Assembly (NCBI GenBank): GCA_038259825.1
Contig: JBBSOK010000008.1
Coordinates: 1 to 38,436 of the forward strand
DNA from: JBBSOK01 sp038259825
Lineage (GTDB): Bacteria > Bacteroidota > Bacteroidia > Flavobacteriales > Flavobacteriaceae
DNA: 38,436 nucleotides
Direction of reading: 5' to 3'
The notes under the pieces were generated by a model that worked only from the letters and a program-made list of their open reading frames with translations, did not search any database and was not told the origin of the DNA. Below are positions 24,278 through 32,656 of this stretch, piece by piece; position 1 is the stretch's first letter; each line of letters opens with the position of its first letter. Both the position numbers and the translations under genes were made by a program.

Positions 24278-25996
24278 TTAAGTAATATTCTTAATTTCTT
24301 TAATGTAGAAAGAAGGATTTAAACCTGTATCTTTTTTGAAATATTTGGTAAAGGAATCGGCGCTTTTATACCCAATTTCTTCAGCGATAGATTGAATGGA
24401 ATACGACCTAAAAATAACATCGTTTCTCAATCTAACAATTGCGTAATTAATGCGAAGGTCATTAATATATGTGTTAAAGTTTTTACCGTAATGGCTATTA
24501 ATTACTTTTGAAAGATATGAAGTATTCGTATTTATTTTTTTGGCAACATTGTAAGAATTGCAATCCTGTTTCAAAAAATATTCCTGCTTTTCCAGCTTTT
24601 TAAGTCCTTCGAGGATTTGGATTGTAACTTCTGCAGAAACCTCACTACTGTTTGTTTCTTCAAGGACTTCATCTTTTGTGTCAATAATATTTTCAGGTTT
24701 TTCTGCAGTTTTTATTTTTGACAGTAGCTTTTCAAACTTAATTTCATTGGCCTTTTTATTTCGGTAAAACTTTAGCAGAAAGAAAAGTAGCAGTAAAATT
24801 ACTAAAGAACCTGCCAATAAAAGATAATTGAAGTTTGCGTCTTTCTTTTCTTTTTCAGCCTCAAGCGCTTCTAATTCCTTTCTAAATTTTTCAATTTCTT
24901 TTGCCTTAGCAGATGTTTCCACTTCATTTTTTAATTTATTAAATTCTGAAGTACTATTTATATATTTCTCAAAATAATATCCAGCCTTTTCAAATTCCCC
25001 TGTCTCTTTATAACTTTCGGCCAGCAATTTGTAGTAATCGTCCATAAAGGCTTCTTCGGAAGGCGTCACTCCATAATTATTTAATCCAGCTTGAAAAATA
25101 GATTTCGCTTCTTGAAATTTTTCTTGCGCAAGTGCTACTTTACCTAAATAATAAGCATCCCTTAATTTTTGAATTGGAATATCTTCATTACAGATATTAA
25201 TGGAATTTGTGAAATTTTTCTTTGCTGAAACATAATCTTTTGTCAAATAATCCAACTCTCCTTTAACTGTCCATAAGGATTTTGTAAGACAACTGTCCGT
25301 AGGTTTTACAAGTCTTTCCATTTCGCCAATATACACTTTGGCAGAATCTGCATTATTAATAGCAATGTAAGCGGAACTTAAAACAAGATAGGAATAGAAT
25401 AAACTTTGCTTTTTACGATCTTCCGTAAAAATGCTATCAGCATTTCTAGTTTTAAAATTTTGAATAATCTTTTTTCTAATTTTTATAGATTCTTCATTAT
25501 TTCCTGCCAATTGTAAAATGCTGGCAGTCATAGAAGTAATTGTTTCTTTTTGAAGGGAATTATCAGTTTTTTCCGCAAGCAACATTGCTTTTTCGAGCAA
25601 TTCTAAAGCACTGCTTGCATTTGGCATACTCAATTGTATTTGAGAACCCCAAATATATGCTTTCGTTAAAAGATCGTCGTTGTTTTGAGATTTAACAAAG
25701 TTTAGGGCATTTTGGTATTCTCTATCCGCATTTGCAAAATCACGATGATATAAATAGCTTGCAGAAAGAGCTTCGAAACCTAAATATTGCTTTTCAGAAT
25801 CTTTTGCTTCTTGGGCTTTTTTTAGGAATATTCGAGAGGCAGAAAGAGATTTGTCCTTGTCGGTATAAAGATATTTATTTATAGTATCGCTAATATCTTC
25901 AAAGGACTTACTATAAAGCTCCTTATCTACTTGCGCTTCTGCAAAATAGCTAGTTGTAAAGACTAAAAAGAATAAAACTAAATTTATAAATCTCAT
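24278..25996 (-). CDS. TPR - transmembrane - AraC-type transcriptional regulator
   Basis: A 572-residue regulator of a type common in Bacteroidota. A signal or anchor segment (1-22) is followed by a helical tetratricopeptide-like region (about 30-350, e.g. DYYKLLAESYKETGEFEKAGYYFEKY), a coiled coil rich in Glu and Lys (about 352-388), one transmembrane helix (YLLLAGSLVILLLLFFLLKF, about 390-410), and a cytoplasmic AraC/XylS DNA-binding domain (about 480-570: SYLSKVINSHYGKNFNTYIN, then SIQSIAEEIGYKSADSFTKYFKKDTGLNP). It likely senses a periplasmic or membrane signal and binds DNA. Targets are unknown; it is divergent from the TIR gene pair. Confidence 0.9.
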   Translation of the reverse strand: MRFINLVLFFLVFTTSYFAEAQVDKELYSKSFEDISDTINKYLYTDKDKSLSASRIFLKKAQEAKDSEKQYLGFEALSASYLYHRDFANADREYQNALNFVKSQNNDDLLTKAYIWGSQIQLSMPNASSALELLEKAMLLAEKTDNSLQKETITSMTASILQLAGNNEESIKIRKKIIQNFKTRNADSIFTEDRKKQSLFYSYLVLSSAYIAINNADSAKVYIGEMERLVKPTDSCLTKSLWTVKGELDYLTKDYVSAKKNFTNSINICNEDIPIQKLRDAYYLGKVALAQEKFQEAKSIFQAGLNNYGVTPSEEAFMDDYYKLLAESYKETGEFEKAGYYFEKYINSTSEFNKLKNEVETSAKAKEIEKFRKELEALEAEKEKKDANFNYLLLAGSLVILLLLFFLLKFYRNKKANEIKFEKLLSKIKTAEKPENIIDTKDEVLEETNSSEVSAEVTIQILEGLKKLEKQEYFLKQDCNSYNVAKKINTNTSYLSKVINSHYGKNFNTYINDLRINYAIVRLRNDVIFRSYSIQSIAEEIGYKSADSFTKYFKKDTGLNPSFYIKEIKNIT

Positions 25997-26033
25997 AAAG
26001 GTTTAAATAAAATCCAACAGATTTTAAAAAGCC

Positions 26034-26041
26034 AAAGTTAC
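26034..26041 (-). promoter_or_regulatory. Candidate -7 promoter box for the TPR-AraC regulator
   Basis: The minus strand reads TAACTTTG, a full match to TAnnTTTG, implying a leader of about 30 bases before the ATG at 25996. No TTG lies 17-23 bases upstream. Confidence 0.4.
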
Positions 26042-26376
26042 TTATTTATTAGTGATGGGAAAGGCGCACAACAGTTTTACTGAATTTGAAATAATGATAA
26101 AATAGTTTTACACTTCTTTTTCTGACTAACTTGAAGTTATTTCTGTTTTGATTATTTGCAAAGAAATTCAAGAAAAACTATAAACTATTTTAATTGTCAA
26201 TTTTTAAGTTAAAACAATATTGCATTTTAATAAAACTCAATTTAAACAAGTGGTTTTTACAAATATTTGATATTATTTGACTAAATTTAGTTTTTTGTTA
26301 ACGTAATATCCTCACTATTACAATTTCAAGTCTTCAATTTTATTGGAGAATAACCACTTTAAATTATTTGGATGTT
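26042..26376. other. AT-rich divergent intergenic region between the AraC regulator and the TIR genes
   Basis: This stretch of about 335 bases has no reading frame longer than about 16 codons that I would defend and no strong hairpin. It contains several near-matches to the -7 box on the plus strand (AATATTTG at about 26262-26270, ATTATTTG shortly after, inside the repeated motif TATTTGATATTATTTGA), so the TIR promoter probably lies here, but I cannot choose one. The spacing suits binding sites for the neighbouring regulator. Confidence 0.4.
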
Positions 26377-26844
26377 ATGGCAGATACTTCTCAAAAACAA
26401 GTTAAAATTTTTACATCGTATGCTCACGAGGACGAAGAGCTTAAAAATGAAATGGATAAATACCTAAAGGTATTAAAACGTTCCGGAAAAATTGATGCTT
26501 GGAATGACCGTGCGCTTATTGCTGGTCAAGATTGGAATGATTCTATAATGAGAGAATTGCAAAATGCAGATGTAATCTTGCTATTAATCAGTGTAGATTT
26601 TAACGCTTCAGATTTTATTTGGGACAAAGAACTAGCAGAAGCTATGCGGCGTCACGAAGAAGGCTCCGCTTACGTTGTGCCAATTATTCTTAGAAATTGC
26701 AAATGGACCTCTTTGCCATACGCAAAATTACAAGCATTGCCCCGTAATGCAAGACCCATATTAGATTATCCAGATAAGGATGCGGCTTTTACGGAAGTTG
26801 CCGACGGAATTGAAAGACTTGTAGACCATATTTTGGCAAAATAG
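26377..26844 (+). CDS. TIR-domain protein, probable NAD-cleaving enzyme
   Basis: A 155-residue protein that is little more than one TIR domain. Box 1 is KIFTSYAHEDEEL (10-22), the BB-loop region is WNDRALIAGQDWN (42-54), and the alpha-C region is ISVDFNASDFIWDKELAEAM (71-90), with E85 at the position of the catalytic glutamate of NADase TIR domains. The end LPRNARPILDYPDKDAAFTEV is typical of bacterial stand-alone TIRs. I start at ATG 26377; a TTG nine bases earlier is also in frame. No signal peptide. Such TIRs cleave NAD or make signalling nucleotides in anti-phage defence. A second, degenerate TIR protein follows after 48 bases and should be co-transcribed. Confidence 0.88.
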   Translation: MADTSQKQVKIFTSYAHEDEELKNEMDKYLKVLKRSGKIDAWNDRALIAGQDWNDSIMRELQNADVILLLISVDFNASDFIWDKELAEAMRRHEEGSAYVVPIILRNCKWTSLPYAKLQALPRNARPILDYPDKDAAFTEVADGIERLVDHILAK

Positions 26845-26892
26845 CTTTCTGAACGCACCTAATTATTTAAACTAACCTATAAAATATTTAGC

Positions 26893-28161
26893 ATGTCAAC
26901 CAACAATTCAACAGTATCCACAAATACCATAAATATTTATTTTTTGGCTGCTCCGGAAGATGAGCAGCAATGTAAGGCCGTAAAAAAATATCTTGGACCA
27001 GTAATAAGAAATTCAAAAAGACCTATCGAAATTCATAGCGATTTTGAAATTCCACCAGGCCAAGATGTAAAGGAGTATAAACAAAAATTGTTTGAGGCAG
27101 ATATTGTTCTTGCTTTTATAAGTTCAGATTTTATTAATGATGACGATACTTATCTGCGCACACAAAGAGTTATAGAAAGATATAATAGAAATGAAACGGT
27201 AATGCTTCCCATATTGGTGCGTAACTGCATGTGGAAATCTACTCCGTTTGTAAACTTACCGCTATTACCAAAAAACATTCAACCGCTAAACAACAAGCAA
27301 TTTTGGAACAGTGAAGACGATGCCTTAACAGCAGTAGTAACTGATATCTATGAGTCTATTGAAAATTTCAGTTACGAGAATAATGGTGAAGTTGATATCG
27401 CTGAGGCAAAAGTTTCAGAACTGTTGACGGAAACCCAGATAGACAGAACGCCACCAGAAATAGAAACTGTTGAACCAATAATTAAAAGCGAAACACCAAT
27501 TGTTGAAGCCACAGAAGAAACAATAACGCCTGTGCTGGAAACAACCGAACAAATAACCGAAAAAGAAGCGTTAGTTGTTGATGAAATAGAAGAACACGAA
27601 AAAGCGCCTGAAATAATAGAAACTAAAAAAACAGAACCACCAAAAATCAAAAAGAAACCAACCAACATCAACAACGTAGCAATGGATGTAGATTGGCGAA
27701 AAAGTTACTACAAAAATGTTTTGTTGAAACGTGCAGTAGCATTTGTTCTCGATATAATAATTACATTTCTTCCTGCATATCTTTTTTCATTAATTTTATT
27801 TTTTATCCTGGACTTAATTATAACCAATCCTGATATTAATGCAGAAATGTCTGATGATAAATTCCTATTAAGTATAATTTTTGTATTCATTTCTTATTTT
27901 ATAATCTGTGCTGTTTTCGAGTCTTCAAAATACAAGGGAACTTTTGGTAAAATAATCACGAAGCTTGAAATTACAGATAGAGACGGGCAACGCGTTTCAT
28001 TCATCAAAGCTTTTTTCCGAAATATTTTCCGGATGATTACAGCTATTTCTTATATTGTTATAATTCCATTTATTATTCAAATTTTCACATTCGTAAAAAC
28101 TAAAAAATTCTTTCATGACCAACTTTCATATACAGTTGTGGGTGAAAAAATGAAGCGATAG
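26893..28161 (+). CDS. Degenerate TIR domain fused to an RDD membrane domain
   Basis: A 422-residue fusion. Residues about 13-155 are TIR-like and align with the preceding protein (INIYFLAAPEDEQQ, EIPPGQDVKEYKQKL, IVLAFISSDF, MLPILVRNCMWKS), but the segment after SSDF reads INDDDTYLRTQRVIERY and puts Thr at the catalytic Glu position. A Glu/Thr/Pro-rich acidic linker (about 160-260) follows. The C-terminal RDD domain (about 275-417) has LLKRAVAFVLDIIITFLP, a second helix pair near 325-345, GTFGKIITKLEITDRDGQRV and a last helix near 385-402. The TIR part should lie in the cytoplasm, tethered to the inner membrane. I know of no named system with this fusion. It is convergent with the radical SAM gene, 40 bases away. 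Confidence 0.82.
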   Translation: MSTNNSTVSTNTINIYFLAAPEDEQQCKAVKKYLGPVIRNSKRPIEIHSDFEIPPGQDVKEYKQKLFEADIVLAFISSDFINDDDTYLRTQRVIERYNRNETVMLPILVRNCMWKSTPFVNLPLLPKNIQPLNNKQFWNSEDDALTAVVTDIYESIENFSYENNGEVDIAEAKVSELLTETQIDRTPPEIETVEPIIKSETPIVEATEETITPVLETTEQITEKEALVVDEIEEHEKAPEIIETKKTEPPKIKKKPTNINNVAMDVDWRKSYYKNVLLKRAVAFVLDIIITFLPAYLFSLILFFILDLIITNPDINAEMSDDKFLLSIIFVFISYFIICAVFESSKYKGTFGKIITKLEITDRDGQRVSFIKAFFRNIFRMITAISYIVIIPFIIQIFTFVKTKKFFHDQLSYTVVGEKMKR

Positions 28162-28201
28162 ATAGCGAATTATAAAATAGTGATTTGATTGTGATAAAAA
28201 T

Positions 28202-29272
28202 TTAAAACAATCTCATTTGTGGATTTTTAAGTTGAAGAAAATGTGATACGTCCAACTGTTCAATTTTTCTATCTTTCAGAAATCTTTTTTTAGCAATTGC
28301 CATTGTATTTTTTACCTGGTCGCTAATAGTTCCTTCGCCTTTCATTCGGCGTCCCCAATTACTATCATTCAGGTTTCCGCCATGGCATTCTGCTATTTGA
28401 TTTAAAATCCTTTCGGCTTTATCGGGAATTGTTTTATGCGCCCAATCTTTAAATATTTCGGCAATTTGACCATTTAAGCGGACAATTGTATAGGCAACAT
28501 CTTGTGCCCCTAAATCTGCAACTGTTTTAACTAATGGTAATATTTCGTGACTGTTCAAAGAAGGAATAATTGGCGCCATCATAACTCTAACCGGAATTCC
28601 ATTTTCTGAAAGCGTTTGAACCGTCTTTAATCGCTGCTTTATACTTGCCGTTCGCGGTTCTAGCAATCTTCGGGTTTCTTCAGAAAGTGATGTTATTGAA
28701 ATATTCACAGAAATTATATTCAACTTTGCCATTTCTTTCAAAATATCCAAATCGCGAAGAATAAGTGAATTTTTAGTGATTATGCCCGTTGGATGTTTCC
28801 ATTTTAGCATTACTTCCAAACATTTTCGGGTTATTTCCAATTTCCGTTCCAAGGGTTGATAGCAATCCGTATTTCCTGAAAAAACAATTGTGTTTCCTTC
28901 CCAATTCTTCGAAGTAATTTTTTCTACCAAAAGTTGCGGAGCATTTTTTTTGAAAAGTATATTTCGTTCAAAATCTAATCCTGCTCCATAACCCCAATAT
29001 TCGTGACTGTTTCTGGCATAGCAATAAACGCAGCCATGCTCACAACCTTGGTACGGATTTGCCGAAAAACCCATTCCAACATCGGGACTATCAACTTTGT
29101 TTACAAATGTTTTAGGGAAAACTTCAATATAATTTGTTTTGTTTTTGTCTGCCTCTTCACCTTCAACTTCACAATAATTTAAAAAATCATCCAGCATTTC
29201 GTGACTTTCTGCAAAGAAACGATTGTGCACATTTTTTTGCGCACCGCGACCTTTTATTTGACTGTAAGACAT
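28202..29272 (-). CDS. PA0069/SplB-like radical SAM protein
   Basis: 356 residues. The radical SAM cluster motif CxxxCxxC is C77-EHG-C81-VY-C84 in NPYQGCEHGCVYCYA, and TGIITKNSLILRDLDIL and VSITSLSEETRRLLEPR match the PA0069 family (related to spore photoproduct lyase by name, with no known substrate). I start at ATG 29272, whose product begins MSYSQIKGRGAQKN, a conserved opening. An ATG 30 bases upstream (29302) is in frame, but that stretch is a terminator-like hairpin plus T run (29273-29306). How the gene is transcribed past this structure is a puzzle described in the findings. Confidence 0.9.
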   Translation of the reverse strand: MSYSQIKGRGAQKNVHNRFFAESHEMLDDFLNYCEVEGEEADKNKTNYIEVFPKTFVNKVDSPDVGMGFSANPYQGCEHGCVYCYARNSHEYWGYGAGLDFERNILFKKNAPQLLVEKITSKNWEGNTIVFSGNTDCYQPLERKLEITRKCLEVMLKWKHPTGIITKNSLILRDLDILKEMAKLNIISVNISITSLSEETRRLLEPRTASIKQRLKTVQTLSENGIPVRVMMAPIIPSLNSHEILPLVKTVADLGAQDVAYTIVRLNGQIAEIFKDWAHKTIPDKAERILNQIAECHGGNLNDSNWGRRMKGEGTISDQVKNTMAIAKKRFLKDRKIEQLDVSHFLQLKNPQMRLF

Positions 29273-29306
29273 AAAAAAACTTTGAAGATTGGTGTTCTTC
29301 AAAGTT
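29273..29306 (-). terminator. Terminator-like hairpin abutting the radical SAM start codon
   Basis: AACTTTGAAGA (29278-29288) pairs perfectly with TCTTCAAAGTT (29296-29306) over a 7-base loop. On the minus strand the stem is followed by a run of T ending exactly at the ATG (29272). It would terminate the CocE-TMEM175 transcript, or act as an attenuator for the radical SAM gene. Confidence 0.65.
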
Positions 29307-29318
29307 AATAGTTTATTC

Positions 29319-29348
29319 GGAATTATTCCTATATAATGGAATTATTCC
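29319..29348. repeat. Paired GGAATTATTCC palindromes
   Basis: GGAATTATTCC occurs at 29319-29329 and again at 29338-29348, separated by TATATAAT, 19 bases centre to centre. Each copy is itself a palindrome around one base, and the two can also pair with each other with a single central mismatch. The layout suits a dimer-binding operator repeated on about two helical turns, or a second hairpin after the TMEM175 gene. Confidence 0.5.
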
Positions 29349-29388
29349 AATCTTGTTTTTGACTCTTTGTGAAATTCTTTTTAATCGT

Positions 29389-30008
29389 TTAACCATATTT
29401 CCGAAGTAAATAGCGTTTTCCGATACCTTGAATAATAAATAGAAAAACAAAGAAAACACGTGCAAAAATTGGAAATATAAAAGAAAGCAATACTGCAATT
29501 AACCAAATAAAAATCGTGTTTGCAGCTCTAAATTTCAACCATTTTCTAGTAAATATTGAAATTTCTGAAGTTGTAGTTTTTAATACTGAAGCAATAAATA
29601 ATTTGTAATACTCAGCATTAATAAGTTGAAAGCATAGAATAAAAACCTTACATTATCAAAAAAACCTCCCACAAAAAATGATGTAGAAAAAGGTAATAAC
29701 ACAATTAAGAATAGTAATAAAATATTTAGCCAAAATAGCTTTGTTGTATAGCTTTCTATAAAACGCGAATAGAGCAAATAAAATTTCCAATACAAGGCAA
29801 TTACAAAAAAACTAACTACGAAACCAATAAAATTTGGAATCAAAGACTCTAGTAAAAGCCATGTAGACTTTGATCTGCCATTATAAATATCAGGCAACGA
29901 AATATCTAGTATAAGAAGCGTAATTGCTATTGAAAAGACAGCATCACTGAAAGAGAACATTCTTTGTCTTTCAAATGTAAACTCTTCAATGGAAACCTTT
30001 TTTGACAT
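29389..30008 (-). pseudogene. TMEM175-family potassium channel gene, split by a frameshift
   Basis: The first frame (ATG 30008 to TAA 29580) gives 142 residues with the TMEM175/DUF1211 signature RMFSFSDAVFSIAITLLILD and four to five helices, then stops after NYLLLQY. The next frame is open right through the stop and continues to TAA 29389-29391, encoding SIFTRKWLKFRAANTIF, then two more hydrophobic segments (IWLIAVLLSFIFPIFARVFF...) and a basic end RYLLRKYG. Together they make about 205 residues and six helices, the usual size. So one base appears to be missing near 29580. It could be a true inactivating mutation or a sequencing error. There is no slippery heptamer at the stop. The CocE-like gene ends nine bases upstream, same strand. 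Confidence 0.7.
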
Positions 30009-30017
30009 TTTAAGCTG

Positions 30018-31847
30018 CTAGTTTGTTGGCATAGAATTTAAGAAAGCTTCTTTACCACCAACTACGGGAATTTCAATAGTTGTTCCTTCAAGATCAATGG
30101 TTAAAATAGTTCCTGGTTTTGGCAAAAGCGTATATTGGCTATCGCTAGAAAATATCATCAATCCAATTTGTTGCCCTGCCGGAATAATTTGGTCGTCTGG
30201 CTGAAGTTCAAAACTCATTTCATAAAACTTGCCTGGTTCTAAAGGTTCGCTTTCTGTAATTGACTTGTAATTCTGCGGATCTGCCCAACCTCTTGTAATA
30301 ATGTTATCTGTTGGTTTTGCTTTTTTATCTGTATTCCAAGGTAATGAAACCATCCAAACCGAAAGATTTGCTGCAGGTTTATCGCTTGCCAATTTAATAT
30401 TCAATTTTGAAAGCCCTGAAAGATGTAAATCTTCCTTTAAAATTGGGGTTACAAAAAGCAACCTATTTTTTGAGGTAGAAAGTTGCGCTAAAGAATCGCC
30501 CGAAAAATTATAATCATCGGTAAGCATAGCTTGTAGTTGCGCTGTTTTATTTTTTTTGATAGCTAACATTCCTTCATTTGGACCGGTAGAATTTAAATGA
30601 AGTTTCACGCTTTCAGCAGCAGGATTAGGATAGTTGTCATAAGCCGTCGGATTTTGATTAATATCATTTTCTCTCACAATAAAAGCTTTTGGCCCTTTTT
30701 CAATTCCATTATCAATTCCGAAAAGATATTTTGTAAACCATTTATTCATCATAGAAAAAGGAGGTGGCCCACCGTGACCTCTTTGATGGTAGTAAATTTT
30801 TACGGGTAAACCCATATTTTCAGCAGCTTTGTAAATTCGGTAACTATGCTCGGGCATTACATTCCAATCATTAAAGCCGTGAGACATAAGTAGTGCAGCT
30901 TTCATTGGTTTCATATCATTTAAATAATCTCGGCCTGCCCAAAAATCATTATAGTCTCCCGTTTTACGGTCTATTCCATTTTTTATTTCGCTATCGCGAT
31001 ACGTTGCATCACCGTAAGCGCGTTTAGATTCGTCGCCGCTGTGTATAAAATCGTAAAGAACATCAACATCTTCACCCAAATACCCGCCTGGTGAACGCAC
31101 CAAACCATTGCTTCTGTAATAATGATAATAAGATGTATTTGGCGCAATTGGTATAATTGCTTCGAGACCTTCAACACCAGTTGTTGCTGCGGCTAGTGGG
31201 ATTGTACCATTATAGGAAGTCCCAGTCATTCCAACTTTTCCCGTAGTCCAATACGCTTTTACTTCTTCATTTCCGTCGGTTGTTTCGTACCCTTTTGCGC
31301 GGCCATTCAGCCAATCTATTACGGCTTTTGGAGCTAAGGTTTCATTATCGCCACCAACAGTTGGGGAGCCTTGTGAAAGTCCTGTTCCAGGAGATGAAGA
31401 ATGGACAACAATATAACCTCGAGGAACCCACGTTTTAATCTGGCTATTTGAAATAATAGGACGTTCGCCACTTCGGGTAACTGGTGGATGTTCAATTTCT
31501 TTTTCAGCATCGCCTATTTCGTGATAAACATTATGAAATGCCCCTTCAACTTCTGGAGCTACACCCGCAAAATATGGACTGGATTCATAAACAACCGGTA
31601 ATTTTAATCCTTCGGTTTCAGTTTGTTTTGGTCTTGTAACATCAACGTGCATTCGGTCTGGTTTGCCATCGCCATCCGTATCAAATGTAGTTTCTACCCA
31701 AAGATCGGTTCGTATCCAATCTTTCATATCATCAAACGCTGGTACAATTTGCGCTTCGCCATCCTTAAAAATTGGTTGTGCTTTTTCTTGTGCAATAATT
31801 GTTGAAGCAAACAAAATCGCAAATATCAGTGTGTTGTAGTATTTCAT
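30018..31847 (-). CDS. CocE/NonD family hydrolase (S15 Xaa-Pro dipeptidyl-peptidase-like)
   Basis: 609 residues with a signal peptide (ending near STIIAQ, residue 20), so secreted to the periplasm. The alpha/beta hydrolase core has nucleophile S211 in MTGTSYNGTIPL, an acid in SHGFNDWNV and His in HQRGHGGPP. The C-terminal third is the jelly-roll domain of CocE/S15 enzymes (LSGLSKLNIKLASDKPAANL, then PEDQIIPAGQQIGLM-like end). Such enzymes remove Xaa-Pro dipeptides or hydrolyse esters; the exact substrate is not evident. It lies nine bases before the frameshifted TMEM175 gene. Confidence 0.9.
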   Translation of the reverse strand: MKYYNTLIFAILFASTIIAQEKAQPIFKDGEAQIVPAFDDMKDWIRTDLWVETTFDTDGDGKPDRMHVDVTRPKQTETEGLKLPVVYESSPYFAGVAPEVEGAFHNVYHEIGDAEKEIEHPPVTRSGERPIISNSQIKTWVPRGYIVVHSSSPGTGLSQGSPTVGGDNETLAPKAVIDWLNGRAKGYETTDGNEEVKAYWTTGKVGMTGTSYNGTIPLAAATTGVEGLEAIIPIAPNTSYYHYYRSNGLVRSPGGYLGEDVDVLYDFIHSGDESKRAYGDATYRDSEIKNGIDRKTGDYNDFWAGRDYLNDMKPMKAALLMSHGFNDWNVMPEHSYRIYKAAENMGLPVKIYYHQRGHGGPPPFSMMNKWFTKYLFGIDNGIEKGPKAFIVRENDINQNPTAYDNYPNPAAESVKLHLNSTGPNEGMLAIKKNKTAQLQAMLTDDYNFSGDSLAQLSTSKNRLLFVTPILKEDLHLSGLSKLNIKLASDKPAANLSVWMVSLPWNTDKKAKPTDNIITRGWADPQNYKSITESEPLEPGKFYEMSFELQPDDQIIPAGQQIGLMIFSSDSQYTLLPKPGTILTIDLEGTTIEIPVVGGKEAFLNSMPTN

Positions 31848-31903
31848 TAGAAATGGTTTATTAGCTTAAAAGCGTACGGAAAAGAAAATTAAATTAAATG
31901 TAA

Positions 31904-31931
31904 CAAAAAACAGGCTAAAAAAGTTAGCCTG
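31904..31931 (-). terminator. Terminator after the DUF4199 gene
   Basis: CAGGCTAA (31911-31918) pairs with TTAGCCTG (31924-31931) over AAAAG, and on the minus strand six T follow at once (31905-31910). It lies 35 bases past the DUF4199 stop and isolates it from the CocE-like gene. Confidence 0.85.
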
Positions 31932-31966
31932 AAATTGATTATTTTTTAAACTTTAAATATGTGTTC

Positions 31967-32434
31967 TTATTTTTTAGTAAGCCTATTATCAAGTGTATTA
32001 CGCTTACCCTCTGGTGTGTTCCAAGATTTTTTCAATAGTTGCATATAAGTTAACGATAGGACTAAACTTGTTGCAAAACCCATAAGCACCAATGCTATTA
32101 AAAGCATTGTGGCTCCACTTGCGTATTCAAATCCTGAATTTTTAACCAAATTAACAGCAAACTCGGTATCTATCTGAAACATAAATACTGCCATGAATAC
32201 AGCAAAAATTAGTGTTGCAAAGCCACCAGTCATTATACCTACTGTAAAACCCTTTTCGTATTTTGGGTTGTTTTGATAATTGCGCATTGCCATCCAAATA
32301 CCTCCTGCGTAAATAACGCCATTTGCAGAACTTAAAACTGGGTATTTATGTAGTCCGACTAATTTTAATAATACAAAATAAACAATAAGTGTAATGGCAA
32401 TACCAACGCCAAATTTAGTATAGATTTTAAACAT
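31967..32434 (-). CDS. DUF4199 family membrane protein
   Basis: 155 residues with four hydrophobic helices (about 5-25, 33-48, 66-90, 108-135), conserved-looking EKGFTVGIMTGGFATL, and a basic C-terminal tail (KKSWNTPEGKRNTLDNRLTKK) probably in the cytoplasm. This matches the DUF4199 proteins common in Bacteroidota, whose function is unknown. It is a single-gene unit with its own -7 box and terminator. Confidence 0.75.
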   Translation of the reverse strand: MFKIYTKFGVGIAITLIVYFVLLKLVGLHKYPVLSSANGVIYAGGIWMAMRNYQNNPKYEKGFTVGIMTGGFATLIFAVFMAVFMFQIDTEFAVNLVKNSGFEYASGATMLLIALVLMGFATSLVLSLTYMQLLKKSWNTPEGKRNTLDNRLTKK

Positions 32435-32468
32435 AGTAGTTAATTTTTTTTTAAAGCGAAAAGTTAAT

Positions 32469-32476
32469 CAAATATA
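32469..32476 (-). promoter_or_regulatory. Candidate -7 promoter box for the DUF4199 gene
   Basis: The minus strand reads TATATTTG, a full TAnnTTTG match, about 35 bases before the ATG at 32434. The only upstream TTG is at 12-base spacing, too close. The rest of 32477-32656 is AT-rich and I see no gene in it. Confidence 0.45.
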
Positions 32477-32656
32477 CTTTATTTTCATCAAAAGCTTCTG
32501 TTAAGTTTTTTGACGAAAAATTTAGAAGCGTAATTTAAAGTCATTATAATTAACTTTTAAACTTAAATAAGTAAGACTCAATGCAATTAATCATCACAAA
32601 AATTATATTTGAATCTTGTCTAATTAAGTGCAATCTTAAAAATATATATTTTCAAT

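Noticed and set aside
27372..27674. 100-codon antisense frame in the TIR-RDD gene
   Set aside because: It is the reverse of the repetitive Glu/Thr linker; its Ser/Val-rich composition is what antisense reading of such codons gives.
29313..29498. 61-codon minus-strand frame between TMEM175 and the radical SAM gene
   Set aside because: Most of it overlaps the shifted TMEM175 frame, which makes better protein sense; its basic end reads through the GGAATTATTCC repeats.
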